From assembly GCF_902459465.1 (NCBI RefSeq), contig NC_047068.1, positions 10,416,001 to 10,480,000 on the forward strand: 64,000 nt of DNA, written 5' to 3'. The stretch comes from Asterias rubens. Lineage: Eukaryota; Echinodermata; Asteroidea; Forcipulatida; Asteriidae. The position numbers were made by a program, and so were the translations under genes. This document shows positions 44,199 to 54,345 of the stretch, in pieces; within the stretch, counting starts at the first letter, position 1, and each line of letters starts with the position of its first letter. Below the pieces are notes generated by a model that was given only the letters and a program-made list of their open reading frames with translations, did not search any database and was not told the origin of the DNA.

Positions 44199-44915
44199 AT
44201 GAATACCATTCTGTTTCATCTCTTGATATTGATGACAATACAAAGCATTGTTATCGTCCTCTCCTCTTGTCCAAATGGTTGGGTAAAATGGCGTCAGTCT
44301 TGCTACATCTTACTGCCTGGGAAGATGAACTGGATGCAAGCCGTGGCGGCATGCAAGCGACTAGGGAGCAACCTCATAGTGCCTGATTCAAAAGAAGAAA
44401 ACGACTTCATCTTCGAGTGGGCAGTGAAAGGGAATGACGGTATGTGGATCGGCTGCACCGATGCTGCTCAAGAAGGAGTTTGGCTGTGTAAAGGCCAGCC
44501 TGCAAGATTCACCAACTGGCGGTATCCAAACAATCCACACAACGACATACGGTTGAACTGTGCCCGAGTGACTGTATACGACGGTGGGCGTTGGTCTGAT
44601 AGCGAACATTGCAAGAATGGCGCCCGTAAATTAGTTGCATGTGAGATGCCGGTCCCTATCGTGCCAATCTACCACACCCTGCTAGGTCCCAATGGGCGTG
44701 TATCTCAATACTGCCCCCTCAATCACGTCATCGACAACCTGGCCGTAGAGGGTGTGATTGCTTGTGGCTGGGCGTGTACATCAGATCCTCAATGCCGCTC
44801 CTTTAATGTTTGGCAGAGCAGCAAGAAAGAGAAGAAATGTCAACTCAACAACGTCACCTTTCTTGAGGACGATTACACCGACTTCATTGAGGGCTGTGTC
44901 TACTTTGAACTGTGA
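44199..44915 (+). CDS. CTLD-PAN lectin, unit 9
   Basis: This is an intact single-exon frame. The conserved first methionine codon is lost (LFLKSMNT), so the start is placed at the following ATG (44199), giving 238 residues. Signal peptide, CTLD and PAN-like domain are present. Differences include WLCKGQPARF in place of WLCGGQ and a three-residue loss near the end (DDYTDFIEGC). Loop and following strand are nearly the same as in unit 5, differing by one D/E. Upstream flank is that of unit 4, but the 3' flank is type 1 as in units 1, 5 and 8. It is therefore a mosaic. Confidence 0.9.
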   Translation: MNTILFHLLILMTIQSIVIVLSSCPNGWVKWRQSCYILLPGKMNWMQAVAACKRLGSNLIVPDSKEENDFIFEWAVKGNDGMWIGCTDAAQEGVWLCKGQPARFTNWRYPNNPHNDIRLNCARVTVYDGGRWSDSEHCKNGARKLVACEMPVPIVPIYHTLLGPNGRVSQYCPLNHVIDNLAVEGVIACGWACTSDPQCRSFNVWQSSKKEKKCQLNNVTFLEDDYTDFIEGCVYFEL

Positions 44916-44965
44916 GCATTTCGTCATGCACCGTGGTCCCTTTCCCATCCTTGATCACACTGACA

Positions 44966-44971
44966 AATAAA
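44966..44971 (+). terminator. Likely polyadenylation signal of unit 9
   Basis: AATAAA lies 51 bases after the stop codon, inside the type 1 3' flank. The matching position after unit 8 reads AACAAA. Confidence 0.45.
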
Positions 44972-45159
44972 CTATGCAGTGAACATCTGGATTATCTAGT
45001 AGAGTATTCATCGTGATGTATTGAGAGACTCACTTTAATGCACATGAAGGTATATGTAGATTTATTATTAGGCTCGATTTGTTTATTAATAAAGTCAACC
45101 TTGAATTAAACTATTAATATCACTTTTTACTCATACGTACCAGAGCTGTGTGAACAAAA

Positions 45160-45365
45160 TCACAGGCATATTGCTTGGGTGGGATTCGAACCCACGACCT
45201 TTGCAATTTTAGAGCAGTGTTTTACCAACTAAAGCCAGTTCGAATCCTATGATTAGCAGCGGGTACCACAACGATTTAATAGATGGGAAATCTGCATCGG
45301 GGATAAGAAATGTTAATTTTGGTTTTACCCATACACCGATGTGTGTTTGTACTCGAGCATCCACG
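45160..45365 (-). mobile_element. Degenerate tRNA-derived SINE
   Basis: The plus strand reads GGTGGGATTCGAACCCACGA, the reverse of a tRNA box B, then CCTTTGCAATTTTAGAGC. The body includes ACCCATACACCGATGTGTGT. It is related to copies at 43630 and 62050. Confidence 0.65.
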
Positions 45366-45449
45366 ATGCGAATTTTTCAAACAAACGTATAACGTAAACC
45401 AAAACTAAATTTCTGATGAGAGAAACATTTATTGAATAATATGTGTAAG

Positions 45450-45870
45450 TAACAAGACGGGAATTGAACCTGTATGTTCTGAGGTACAGTTCCAGTGTTC
45501 CACAAACCCGCGCTGCCTGGATCTTAGCCTTTTTTTTTTAGGTATGGCGGACACCATAGGAGTGCACTGTTGGGATTGGTTTGGTGTATACAGACAAATT
45601 TACCCGAACCCAATAGTGTCATGAAATCACCATATCTCAAAATGACTTGTGGTATCTTTGTGTATACAGGTCCTTTCTTTATGCTCTGTGTAATTTCATG
45701 ATGCAAACATTTTGTTTTTGTCTGGTTTCTACTACCCATAACCTTTATGGTGCAGCCATTTTGACAATGTCACCAAACCGAGGCTAGATGGTAACAGTAG
45801 TCTGGCCCCTTGTATATATTCATATTCAAAGTATTCATGTTAAAACAGGGAGCATGACTACAAAGATTGT
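45450..45870 (+). repeat. Copy of the 27090 repeat, interrupted by an insertion
   Basis: AAGACGGGAATTGAACCTGT ... GCGCTGCCTGGATC matches 27105-27180. The match then breaks at about 45528 and resumes near 45690 (GTAATTTCATGATGCAAACA). The interposed 160 bases (ATGGCGGACACCATAGGAG and on) appear to be an insertion. Confidence 0.7.
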
Positions 45871-46770
45871 AGAAGAACGATAACCGTCGCCTACGCGGAT
45901 GTAATTTCACCCAAAGCGGCAGCCGTTAGTTGTGCCGTCGGCTTGTGCCTTGATGCCTGGTTATTTGCCTAACGTACACTCATTAATCACAACCACCATC
46001 CATTGCAGCGTATGTTTTGGGGTCATATATTGGACTTTAAGAAGTTATTTATAAATGTTAATTGCACCAGCAAGAACAATAATTTTGTTAGGAACAAAAA
46101 ATATATGAGTTTGGACGCATCGACGGCAGAGGATATTTAGGAGGGTTTTTAGGTTAAACGTGTGAAGTTAAATTCTACATGGCGAAATAAGTTATCAGAA
46201 GCAAAAAACAACAACATATAAATAAGAAAGCAACATACAAATATTTTATTTTTTAAATTGTTGTCTTTTTCTTTTTTATTATTCTTTTATTATAATAAAC
46301 ATGTGTATGTATACATAGTGTTGAAATTTACCTAGCGCGTAAACTTTCGAACTTAGCAAAGTCAAGATGTTTAAATGCAACATTCTTTGCCCATAAGCTG
46401 AAAGTAATTTTACAATAATAAAATTGGACATTTGGAGATGACATGTAAGTATCCACGCGCAAAGGCAAAGATACATTTGGTTTTTGGAAACAGTTCAATT
46501 ATTGTTCCAAACCTGTATGAATCATGAATGGTTGTTATTTTTGGGTATCGCCGAAAAGCAGGAGCGGGTAGCCCCACGCAGGAAGAATAATCCGTAATTG
46601 GGCTACACAATCTGAGAAACATTTCATGCAGAAACGTTTCTCAGATTGAAATTTCTTTGCATCCTTTTCTTTAGAACCACATTTCTGACAAGGGGACCGT
46701 TTATCAACAGCCCGCAGTGCTTCACGATTTTATAAATTTTGAGTGATTACCAAAGGTGTACAGTCCCTTT
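45871..46770. other. Stretch with no recognised gene
   Basis: Mostly AT-rich DNA. A family 1 MITE remnant (GTGATTACCAAAGGTGTACA, 46742-46765) is at the right end. TTTCTCAGATTG and CAATCTGAGAAACATTTC form a small inverted repeat near 46610-46650. Confidence 0.4.
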
Positions 46771-46772
46771 AT

Positions 46773-47135
46773 TGGCAGTGGACACTATTGGTAATTACTC
46801 AAAATAATTATTGGCATATAACCTTTCTTGGTGACGAGTAATGGGGAGAGGTTGATGGTATAAATCATTGTGAAAACGGCTCCCTCTGAAGTGCCGTAGT
46901 TTTCGAGAAAGAAGTAATTTTCCACGAATTTGATTTCGAGACCTCAGCAGATTTAGAACTTGAGGTCTCGAAATTAACCATCTAAATGCACACAACTTCG
47001 TGTGACGTTGGTGTTTTTTCTTTCATTATTATCTCGCAACTTCGATGACCGATTGACCGGTTTGTTATTTTATGCATATGTTGAGATACACTGTGAAGGC
47101 TAGTCTTTGACTATTACCAATAGTGTCCACTGCCT
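46773..47135 (-). repeat. TTAA MITE, family 1
   Basis: The ends GGCAGTGGACACTATTGG and the inverse AATAGTGTCCACTGCCT are followed by TTAA (47136-47139). The internal palindrome is present with a CAG insertion. Next to it begins AGGCTGGACCACGTTTTT, apparently another TTAA element sharing the same TTAA. Confidence 0.88.
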
Positions 47136-47139
47136 TTAA

Positions 47140-48060
47140 AGGCTGGACCACGTTTTTAACTCATGATAAATCACTGGTTTTTAAAAGCACCCCTTTTTTC
47201 ATAACATATGTTTCAATTCTTTATACAACATCAACAAACCTGTAAAATAGAATGTGCGATCCTCGCCACATTGTTAGCGAGACCACGCAATTCGAGAACA
47301 CAACTCGAATGAAGACGATATCTTTGAAACCGTTATCATCTTTTTAAGTTATATTGACACACAGATTTTAAAAATGGTAATACTTTTTGTAAATACATTT
47401 TCCTTTCCATATAATAGCCTACAAATAAACCGTTGAAATTACCATTCAAATAAAATTTAAAATGGGGACATGGAAGCTTATTTGTTTTGTACAGAAATTC
47501 AGTTTTGCCAATCCCCGGAATTGTTCGACAATGCATTTAGCCAAAACGAGTTAACGGGAGCGGAAGTCAAGTCTTATTGTCCGGCTACCTTTGTCTACTT
47601 TTTGTTTAATTTATTTGACTGGCATATACAATTTCATGACTGAACTTTCCTTCTCAACAATTATGATGTGATTTGTATAGGTGCACAGCCACAACCATGC
47701 GACACATTGTTTTCCCATTTTGTGACAAATCATTTGAAATTTGGTAGCAGTTATCTCAATGTTATTAATGTATCAATTTAACATTCACTGTGTGAGAATA
47801 AGAATTTCAGTATGTCAAATACAATTAAAAATCTGTAAAAATTACTCAAAATTTATCTTTTGTTCATTTATGTGTCTGTGTAACAAAGCCATGCCATATC
47901 TGGTGGTAGAAAAAATGCGCGGTAGTCTTTACTTAAAGTCACCTGGAAATAGATTTTGTTTTCTTTCAAACATAAGAGTATATGCTTACGAACAATAAAA
48001 CAATTTTTTTAGTAATTCTTTGTCACGATTTATATGTTTAAAAAGTATATAAAGTTGTTT
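47140..48060. other. Possible further TTAA element and AT-rich DNA
   Basis: The first bases look like a transposon end (see preceding entry), but I could not find a matching right terminus. No gene is seen. Confidence 0.35.
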
Positions 48061-48061
48061 G

Positions 48062-48305
48062 GGGGGCTGACTCCGCCTTCCCCCTTTTGTGACGTCAATC
48101 GAGGCAGACTTTGCCTGCAATGCGTATAGTAAACACACGTGCAAAGTACATGTACGTCCAAGTCGTGAGTTGGTACATTTCAAAAAGTGTTTTTCTGCAT
48201 TTTTGAAACGTACAAACTCACGACTTGGTCCGTACATGTACTTTGCAATTGTGTTTACTCTACGCATTACAGGCAAAGTCTGCCTCGATTTACGTCACGA
48301 ACAGC
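48062..48305. repeat. Palindromic element with ~95-bp arms
   Basis: The left arm TCGAGGCAGACTTTGCCTGC, then GTACATGTACG and CAAGTCGTGAGTTGGTAC, is mirrored by CGTACAAACTCACGACTTGG, GTACATGTACTTTGCA and GGCAAAGTCTGCCTCGA. The arms meet at a short spacer (AAAAAGTGTTTTTC) near 48182-48200. The outer word GTGACGTCAA / TTTACGTCAC extends the symmetry. Confidence 0.9.
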
Positions 48306-48588
48306 GCCCTCTCGGGTCGGGGTCTACTCTTAAATTTGTAAATAACATAAGAACTGATTTTTTAAAACCTTAGTTAACTGTTTATTCACATTCCACTCAT
48401 CAAAACACATATATTAGTGACAAAAGCTTTATTTTGAAAAAAATACCACTTCCAGGTGACTTTAACATTTCCTGGGATGGGGAGATTGATTCAAAAGAGG
48501 GCGCCATCAGTTGACTGCGCGAAGCACGCAAAATAGTGCGCAATTTCAGAGCTTGCGCGAGCAGGAGCTACATGGCGCATATGTCGCG

Positions 48589-49005
48589 TGCAATTATGTC
48601 CTCTATGCAATACTATCCGGAGGACATTATTGCATATGCAATATTGTCCGCCGGAAGGTTTTGCATATGCAATCGTGTCGCCCGGACGCTGCTGCATAAT
48701 GCAATTGTGTCCGCCCGGACACATTTGCATATGCAGTTGTGTCCGCCCCCATGCAAAACCGTCCTTGCAGTAAATATAACCGCCTTTTGTACAAGCTAAG
48801 TGCATGTCATGAATGACATGGGAAATGTTCGGCCATTGGGTATTCGCTGCAATCATTAAATACCGTGAATATTCATGCTGCACATACTGATGTACATGTC
48901 ATGTACATGTCCACTGGACGGTTTTTGCATAGCCCCGGACACGATTGCATATGCAAAACTGTCCGGAGCGGACAGCATTGCATGGCGGACACAATTGCAT
49001 CTGAC
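48589..49005. repeat. 31-33-bp satellite built from two alternating palindromes
   Basis: TTGCATATGCAA (48630, 48661, 48725, 48944 and degenerate forms between) alternates with GTGTCCG..CCGGACAC-type dyads. The start-to-start spacing in the left block is 31, 31 and 33 bases. About ten units are present in two blocks, 48589-48765 and 48903-49005, separated by about 140 bases that hold ATGTACATGTCATGTACATG. GC content and CpG density stand out from the flanks. Confidence 0.85.
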
Positions 49006-49265
49006 ACCTATACATGGACACAAACTCGAGGCAGAGCCGAGACGAGGCTTAAACTGCAGATTTGTTCTCAACCTTTTAAGGTATTTTGATGATTTTTACG
49101 TAAAGGTATTTATGCCTGAAGCCTTTGTTAAGCATATGAAAACAAATAGATTTGAACAACAAGGGTATTTTTCTTTCATTATTCTCTTGCAACTCCAAAT
49201 TTTCACAGATTTTTTATTTGATGCATTGTTGATAAGTCGCACGACCACGATACTGCCGTTTTTAA

Positions 49266-49705
<440 letters not shown>

Positions 49706-50036
49706 TTAAAAATCACCTAAATTATTTTATTCCCACCCACGTTCAGGTATTTTCATCCACTTTTGTACAAAATAAAATAAGAAGTGTTATGGTAAAAATT
49801 TCAACAGTTGGGGCATAGGCCTATGGTACACACATAAGGAAAATAGGGTTCAATCGGGGTATATGAATACCCTTATTGAAGTATAATGAAACCTTCATGT
49901 TGCAGTAGTCGTGACTGAGTTATAAGCTAAGGGTATTGAGTTGTTGCAGAACAAACAATCAACATTTATACAAAAAATAGTAAATAATGTAAACACGATT
50001 ATGTAATTACAGTTTCCTCTTCGAGGGCTGTAGTTG

Positions 50037-50426
50037 AAGGCACTGGGCACGTTTGGTAATTGTCAAAGACCAGTGGTCTCACTTTGTGTGTCACAACATA
50101 GCCTATGCATAAAATAACAAATCTGTGAAAATTTGGGCTCAATATTGGTCATTGAATTTGCAAGAAGAATAATGAAAAAAAGAAAAAAAACTTGTTTTGT
50201 GTGCTTTCAGATGCATAATAAAATGCTTCAGCTGATAATGTTTTTGTTTTTTTGTTTGAGTGAGAAATTACCTCTTTCTCAAAAACTATACGTTACTTCA
50301 GAGGGAGCTGTTTCTCACAATGTTTTATTCTACCAACAGCTCCCCATAACTCGTTACCAAGTAAGTTACCAAGTAAGTTTTTATGCTGACAATTGTTTTG
50401 AATAGTTACCAATAGTGTCCATGCCT
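50037..50426 (+). repeat. TTAA MITE, family 1
   Basis: The left end AGGCACTGGGCACGTTTGG and right end AATAGTGTCCATGCCT are next to TTAA (50427-50430). It lies immediately 3' of the PERCC1-like gene and may supply 3'UTR sequence. Confidence 0.87.
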
Positions 50427-50478
50427 TTAATATGGTTTGATAGTTTTGTTAGAGAGATCACCAAACACTTAACAGTAA

Positions 50479-51486
50479 CTAGTGGCTGACGACTGTACCC
50501 GCAATATGTGTGTCGTACTCTGACGTAAAATTTGCGACAAGATCGCTAAAGTCCGGTGTATCTTGCTCGGTAACCATGGCAACGTGCGATCCAAAACTAA
50601 CACTACTGCTTACGCATTTGCGTGACGACGACGACAGTCCCTTTGCCCCGGGCTCCACGAAGAAGCTGGTGGGGAGGGAGCGTTTTCTCCACGGTAGGGC
50701 GCTCAGGGATTTTCCGGTGGGCTCTTGGTGGCGATGTACCCATCGATGCTCATCGCTGGTGCCCTGATGGTGATGTTCGATGCGTGTTTCATCAACACAG
50801 CCCCCAAGAGCAAAGTCAAATAACTCTTTCAAAGGTCCAAGCCCTTTAGTACAACCATTGACGGGATCGATGTTGTCAGCTGAGGAGGTTGACATATTAC
50901 GAGGAGATGAAGACGAATTGACTCCTCTCCGACCCCGACCGGACGAGGAGGGCTCAGCCGCATCGCCGCTCTGCGCCACCCTCAGTAAGTCCGCGTAGTA
51001 CAGCTCCCTCCCAGACTTCCCTGATGCAAAGCGATCCTCGTACACCGTCCCTAGCGATTCGGGTTCATGTGAACCCTTCTTGCGGCCAAAGTACTTCTGG
51101 ATGTCCCGATTGACAGCCTCGGCGAACTCGAGAAGCTGCTCGGCAACGTTGGGCTCGGGGTCCGACAGATCCTCGCTCGCCAATTCTGAGTCCATGTCAG
51201 CGGAAGTGTAGAGTGACTCGTTGTCACTATCTTCAACATCATCGTCTTCTACATCGTCGTCTTCCTCGTCGTAATCGTCTTGTACTTCGCCGTGTCTGCT
51301 GAGGACTTGATCTTGGTAACTTCGCTGAGGAGTGTAGTAATCGTAACCGCTCATTTGATGGTGGTGTTGATGGTGTTGTTGGTGGTGGTGATGATGGTGA
51401 CGAGGGTAACCGTGATGACCGAAGTTTACTGCCGTCATATTTGGGTGATGAGCGGCATAGCTCACTGCCATCTCAGTAGCCATCAT
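50479..51486 (-). CDS. PERCC1: PERCC1-like protein
   Basis: A single coding exon encodes 335 residues from the first ATG (51486); a stop lies in frame 30 bases upstream of that ATG. Order of features: a His/Gln-rich run (residues ~30-45), an acidic Asp/Glu run (~70-90), then NRDIQKYFGRKKG, GRELYYADLLRVAQ, GPLKELFDFALGGC, RKRSLPTSFFVEPG and DTPDFSDLVANF. These five blocks match, in order, blocks I remember in vertebrate PERCC1, a small protein needed for gut enteroendocrine function in mammals. No enzymatic domain or membrane segment is seen. The match rests on recall, not a search. GC-rich coding sequence contrasts with AT-rich flanks. Confidence 0.8.
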   Translation of the reverse strand: MMATEMAVSYAAHHPNMTAVNFGHHGYPRHHHHHHQQHHQHHHQMSGYDYYTPQRSYQDQVLSRHGEVQDDYDEEDDDVEDDDVEDSDNESLYTSADMDSELASEDLSDPEPNVAEQLLEFAEAVNRDIQKYFGRKKGSHEPESLGTVYEDRFASGKSGRELYYADLLRVAQSGDAAEPSSSGRGRRGVNSSSSPRNMSTSSADNIDPVNGCTKGLGPLKELFDFALGGCVDETRIEHHHQGTSDEHRWVHRHQEPTGKSLSALPWRKRSLPTSFFVEPGAKGLSSSSRKCVSSSVSFGSHVAMVTEQDTPDFSDLVANFTSEYDTHIAGTVVSH

Positions 51487-51850
51487 TTCGGAATCGCCGC
51501 ACTTGGTTCCCACAGTTCACGATCCGTGGCACTTGCTTTTTTCTCTTCAAGTTCAGAGATGTCCCTTGCTGACGATATCAATATCTCGACCCGACAGTAG
51601 GCCTAATCGAAGTTCACAATCTGAAAAAGGGGTTTATGAGAAAATTAATAACTAAAAGCAGTATTTGTTATAATGGTTATTCAAAATGTTATTCTGAAAG
51701 TGGAGGACACGGTATAAGACAAACAACAAACCATTTTTGATATCTTTACAAAAATACTTCACTGAGATTTACCTCGCGCGTGAAAGCAAAAACCGCTTCC
51801 ACTGAGCCGTACGGCTGCAACTGTCAACTGCTGATAAATGGCCACCGCAA
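51487..51850 (-). other. PERCC1-like 5'UTR with a 152-bp intron
   Basis: On the minus strand, CGCGCGAG is followed by GTAAAT (donor, exon end at 51773) and a pyrimidine run ends in TTTTTCAG (acceptor, exon restart at 51620). The intron is 51772-51621. No ATG occurs in the proposed leader between about 51840 and 51774. Confidence 0.55.
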
Positions 51851-51863
51851 ACAAACTGCCCTG

Positions 51864-52260
51864 CTTTTAAATTTCGCGTAAATCATTATCAAGTTCCAAC
51901 CGAAAAGGACGAAACGTTCCATCCGAGCAGCCCCGGCTCAGCTTGGGATTAAATTACAGCCATGAAATTTAGGTCGGCAGTTTTTTTTTAGCGTTCCTCA
52001 TCAGTTGAACAACACGCATACTGAGACAAAACAAAACAAATATTCAACCACAAACTATCGAGAGTGTATCATTCACAATGATCAGAATAAAAATGTACGG
52101 ACTACTGTTTGTGGGGCGTAAATGATCCCCATCATGGTGCGGGGGAGAGCGAGCAGGCGACCGGCGACCCTATTTAGCTAGACTTCAGTCGGCTCGACTC
52201 ATTTTGACGGCGACATTTATTCTACAAAAAAACACCGAGCTACCGTATAATACATGAACT
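51864..52260 (-). promoter_or_regulatory. Candidate PERCC1-like promoter region
   Basis: A TTTAAAAG box on the minus strand (51871-51864) lies about 30 bases before the proposed leader. The region beyond it is richer in CpG than the surroundings (CGAGCAGCCCCGG, GGCGACCGGCGACC). The start site is inferred, not seen. Confidence 0.35.
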
Positions 52261-52479
52261 TTGGACGCTGAAATGGGAAGTGTCAACCTCGACCGATGCT
52301 TCAAGTAATTTTGCTCTCTTTTCTTTCCTACGTTTGTTTGTGTATTAGTTTACAGGAAATGTAGTAGGCCATATTTAATTGTGGGGGGTTGATTATTGTG
52401 GATGCTGCGTCGTGCACTTTTAGTTAAGATTTTATAAACAGAAAGTGCATTTGGGGAGCATACGAAATGCGTTTTGAAC

Positions 52480-52735
52480 AGAACCGTTTGTTTCAACTCG
52501 ACGTTTCGATCAGTTTGCTCTAATCGTCTTCTGGAGAAAGCTGTTTTCTGCCTCTACTTTCCCCAGAAACGATCAGAGCAGACTGATCGAAACGTCGAGT
52601 TGAAACCAGCGGTTCTTTTCAGAACCACCCCAACTCATTTGAGAGATTATCATTACATGGTGTTACCGCAAACCTTACCTTATCGTATTCCCACCATGAA
52701 TAGTTTCAAATCCTACTTCAAATAATTTTTAGTCT
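52480..52735. mobile_element. Penelope-like element ends in inverted pair
   Basis: A minus-oriented end (TTTCAACTCGACGTTTCGAT, CTCTAATCGTCTTCTGGAG) is followed after about 20 bases by a plus-oriented one (AACGATCAGAGCAGACTGAT, CGAAACGTCGAGTTGAAACC). The latter continues into GGTTCTTTTCAGAACCACC and GAGATTATCATTACATGGTG. The same end, minus-oriented, lies at 57160-57310. No coding part remains. Confidence 0.7.
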
Positions 52736-52739
52736 ACGT

Positions 52740-54340
52740 GCAAGTTAGAAACCGTTATTTATTGCTATTTTGTAAAACCAACTTACTTCTTCATTTAAAC
52801 CAACCATTAGCGCAAACTACTCAATTTCATCACATTGTCAGCCATTTTTTTCCTTCTGAATTTTTAGTACAGAGTCAAACGACGGAGGTAACTCTTTTGT
52901 GTGAGTGTTGGCTCTGAAAAAGCGCCGGTGTGGTCTCGACTTTTCAAACAGTAAAAAACGAGCGGACGAGCAGAGTATACTCTCTTTGGGAAGCCAAAGG
53001 AAGCCATTAACTAACTCCCGAGCTGGGAGAGCAATGATCTAAATGAGCCATTACTTTATTCTTCAGTGTATTGTCAATATTTAAAAACAAATTTGGAGAG
53101 GGGAAAAATGAAATTTTGAAACATTGATTATTCTTAATTGCCCCTAAATGTGTAAAATTTCTTCTCCCGCACACGTGTGGATAGTTTCAGTATTTTCCCA
53201 CGTTATTCATGGGTTTCTGAAAGGGGGGAAAACTCATATAGTTGAATGGGCTATTATTATCAAACGCACTGCATATTTCTAAACATTTACGAATGTTCTC
53301 CATAAACAATACAAGTGGTGGGTGCCGGCCGGCTGGCCAGTGGTGGGGGGAACCTCTCAAGTATAAACTCGGACGGTCCCCATCTTTTAAGTGAGCTGCT
53401 GCAATAATATAAAGATGCCCGACACCCATCCTCAGACGCTATTGAACTTGGCAGCCCGTCAACGGCCGGCCTCGTCGGTTGCTGCCCATCGCTCTGCGGC
53501 CGGCCGGGGCAGCAGCGGGCAAAATATTAATGGAAACAACCGTCACCATCTCCCCCACTCCCCGCGCGGGCCGGTGTGGAGAACTGAGCAAACACATCTG
53601 CAAACGAATTAACGTCAGCAAAACCTCGGCCATATATCATTCTGGTTTTATAGTCAAAAGGACAAGTAGGCCTAGTTATTAATACTCACCCACCCCCCTA
53701 AACTCGCTGCGATTATTATTGCCCGTTATTGAACGGCACGTCAATGAATTCTCTCTCACTCTAAGTGGACTGCTGTTGATGGGGCCTTTTTTTTAAGAGA
53801 GGGTTTATGTTTTTTGATGAGGCCTCTTGCGGCTTCTCCCCCTACTCAAGTCGCAAGGATTGCTAGCGAGATTCCTCGGCCACGGGCATGAAGCTAATTA
53901 TTTCAAGCCACCAGCTTGTCAAGTAGACAGACACAAAAAAAGATCACGACACCTCGGTACTTAGCGTTCACAATCCTGTTTTTCATGGGGCCAGACGGGC
54001 CTAATTACGGCGAAGGGTTCTCCAGAAGGACACGCTCAGTTACAACGGTCCAAGAAGTCAACATCTTTTATAAGTATCTTTTAAGGCCACTTAAAAAAAC
54101 GCACTTTGTCGGTTTTAAGACTGATATTAAGAAAGACTATTGTACTTTTTACTCCAGTATTTTCGTTTCTGTTCGTTTAGCTTTTTAGAGATTGCAATCA
54201 CTTTGTTATTTGAATCCTACATTTATACATAAACCGACAACGAAGAAGGAATTCTGTATCCAGAGAAGATTATCTGACATAATGGTGCAGGTTTTTAAAA
54301 TATTTTTTTAGTTTTTTTTTTAAATGCTTTTCATGAGGGT
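52740..54340. other. Intergenic stretch with a GC-rich island
   Basis: No gene is recognised. The part at 53320-53600 is rich in CpG and has GGCCGGCC (twice as part of GGCCGGC words), unlike the flanking AT-rich DNA. It could be an unrecognised exon or a regulatory island upstream of the PERCC1-like gene. Confidence 0.4.
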
Positions 54341-54345
54341 TCGTA

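Noticed and set aside
22554-44915. CRISPR-like or bacterial operon reading of the repeated units
   Set aside because: Spliced animal genes, SINEs and LINEs show eukaryotic DNA; the units are gene duplicates of about 740 bases, not spacer arrays.
48491-48883. Open frames through the 48.6 kb satellite, encoding Cys/His-rich repeats
   Set aside because: They follow from the palindromic repeat on both strands and several frames; the unit length (31-33) does not hold one frame.
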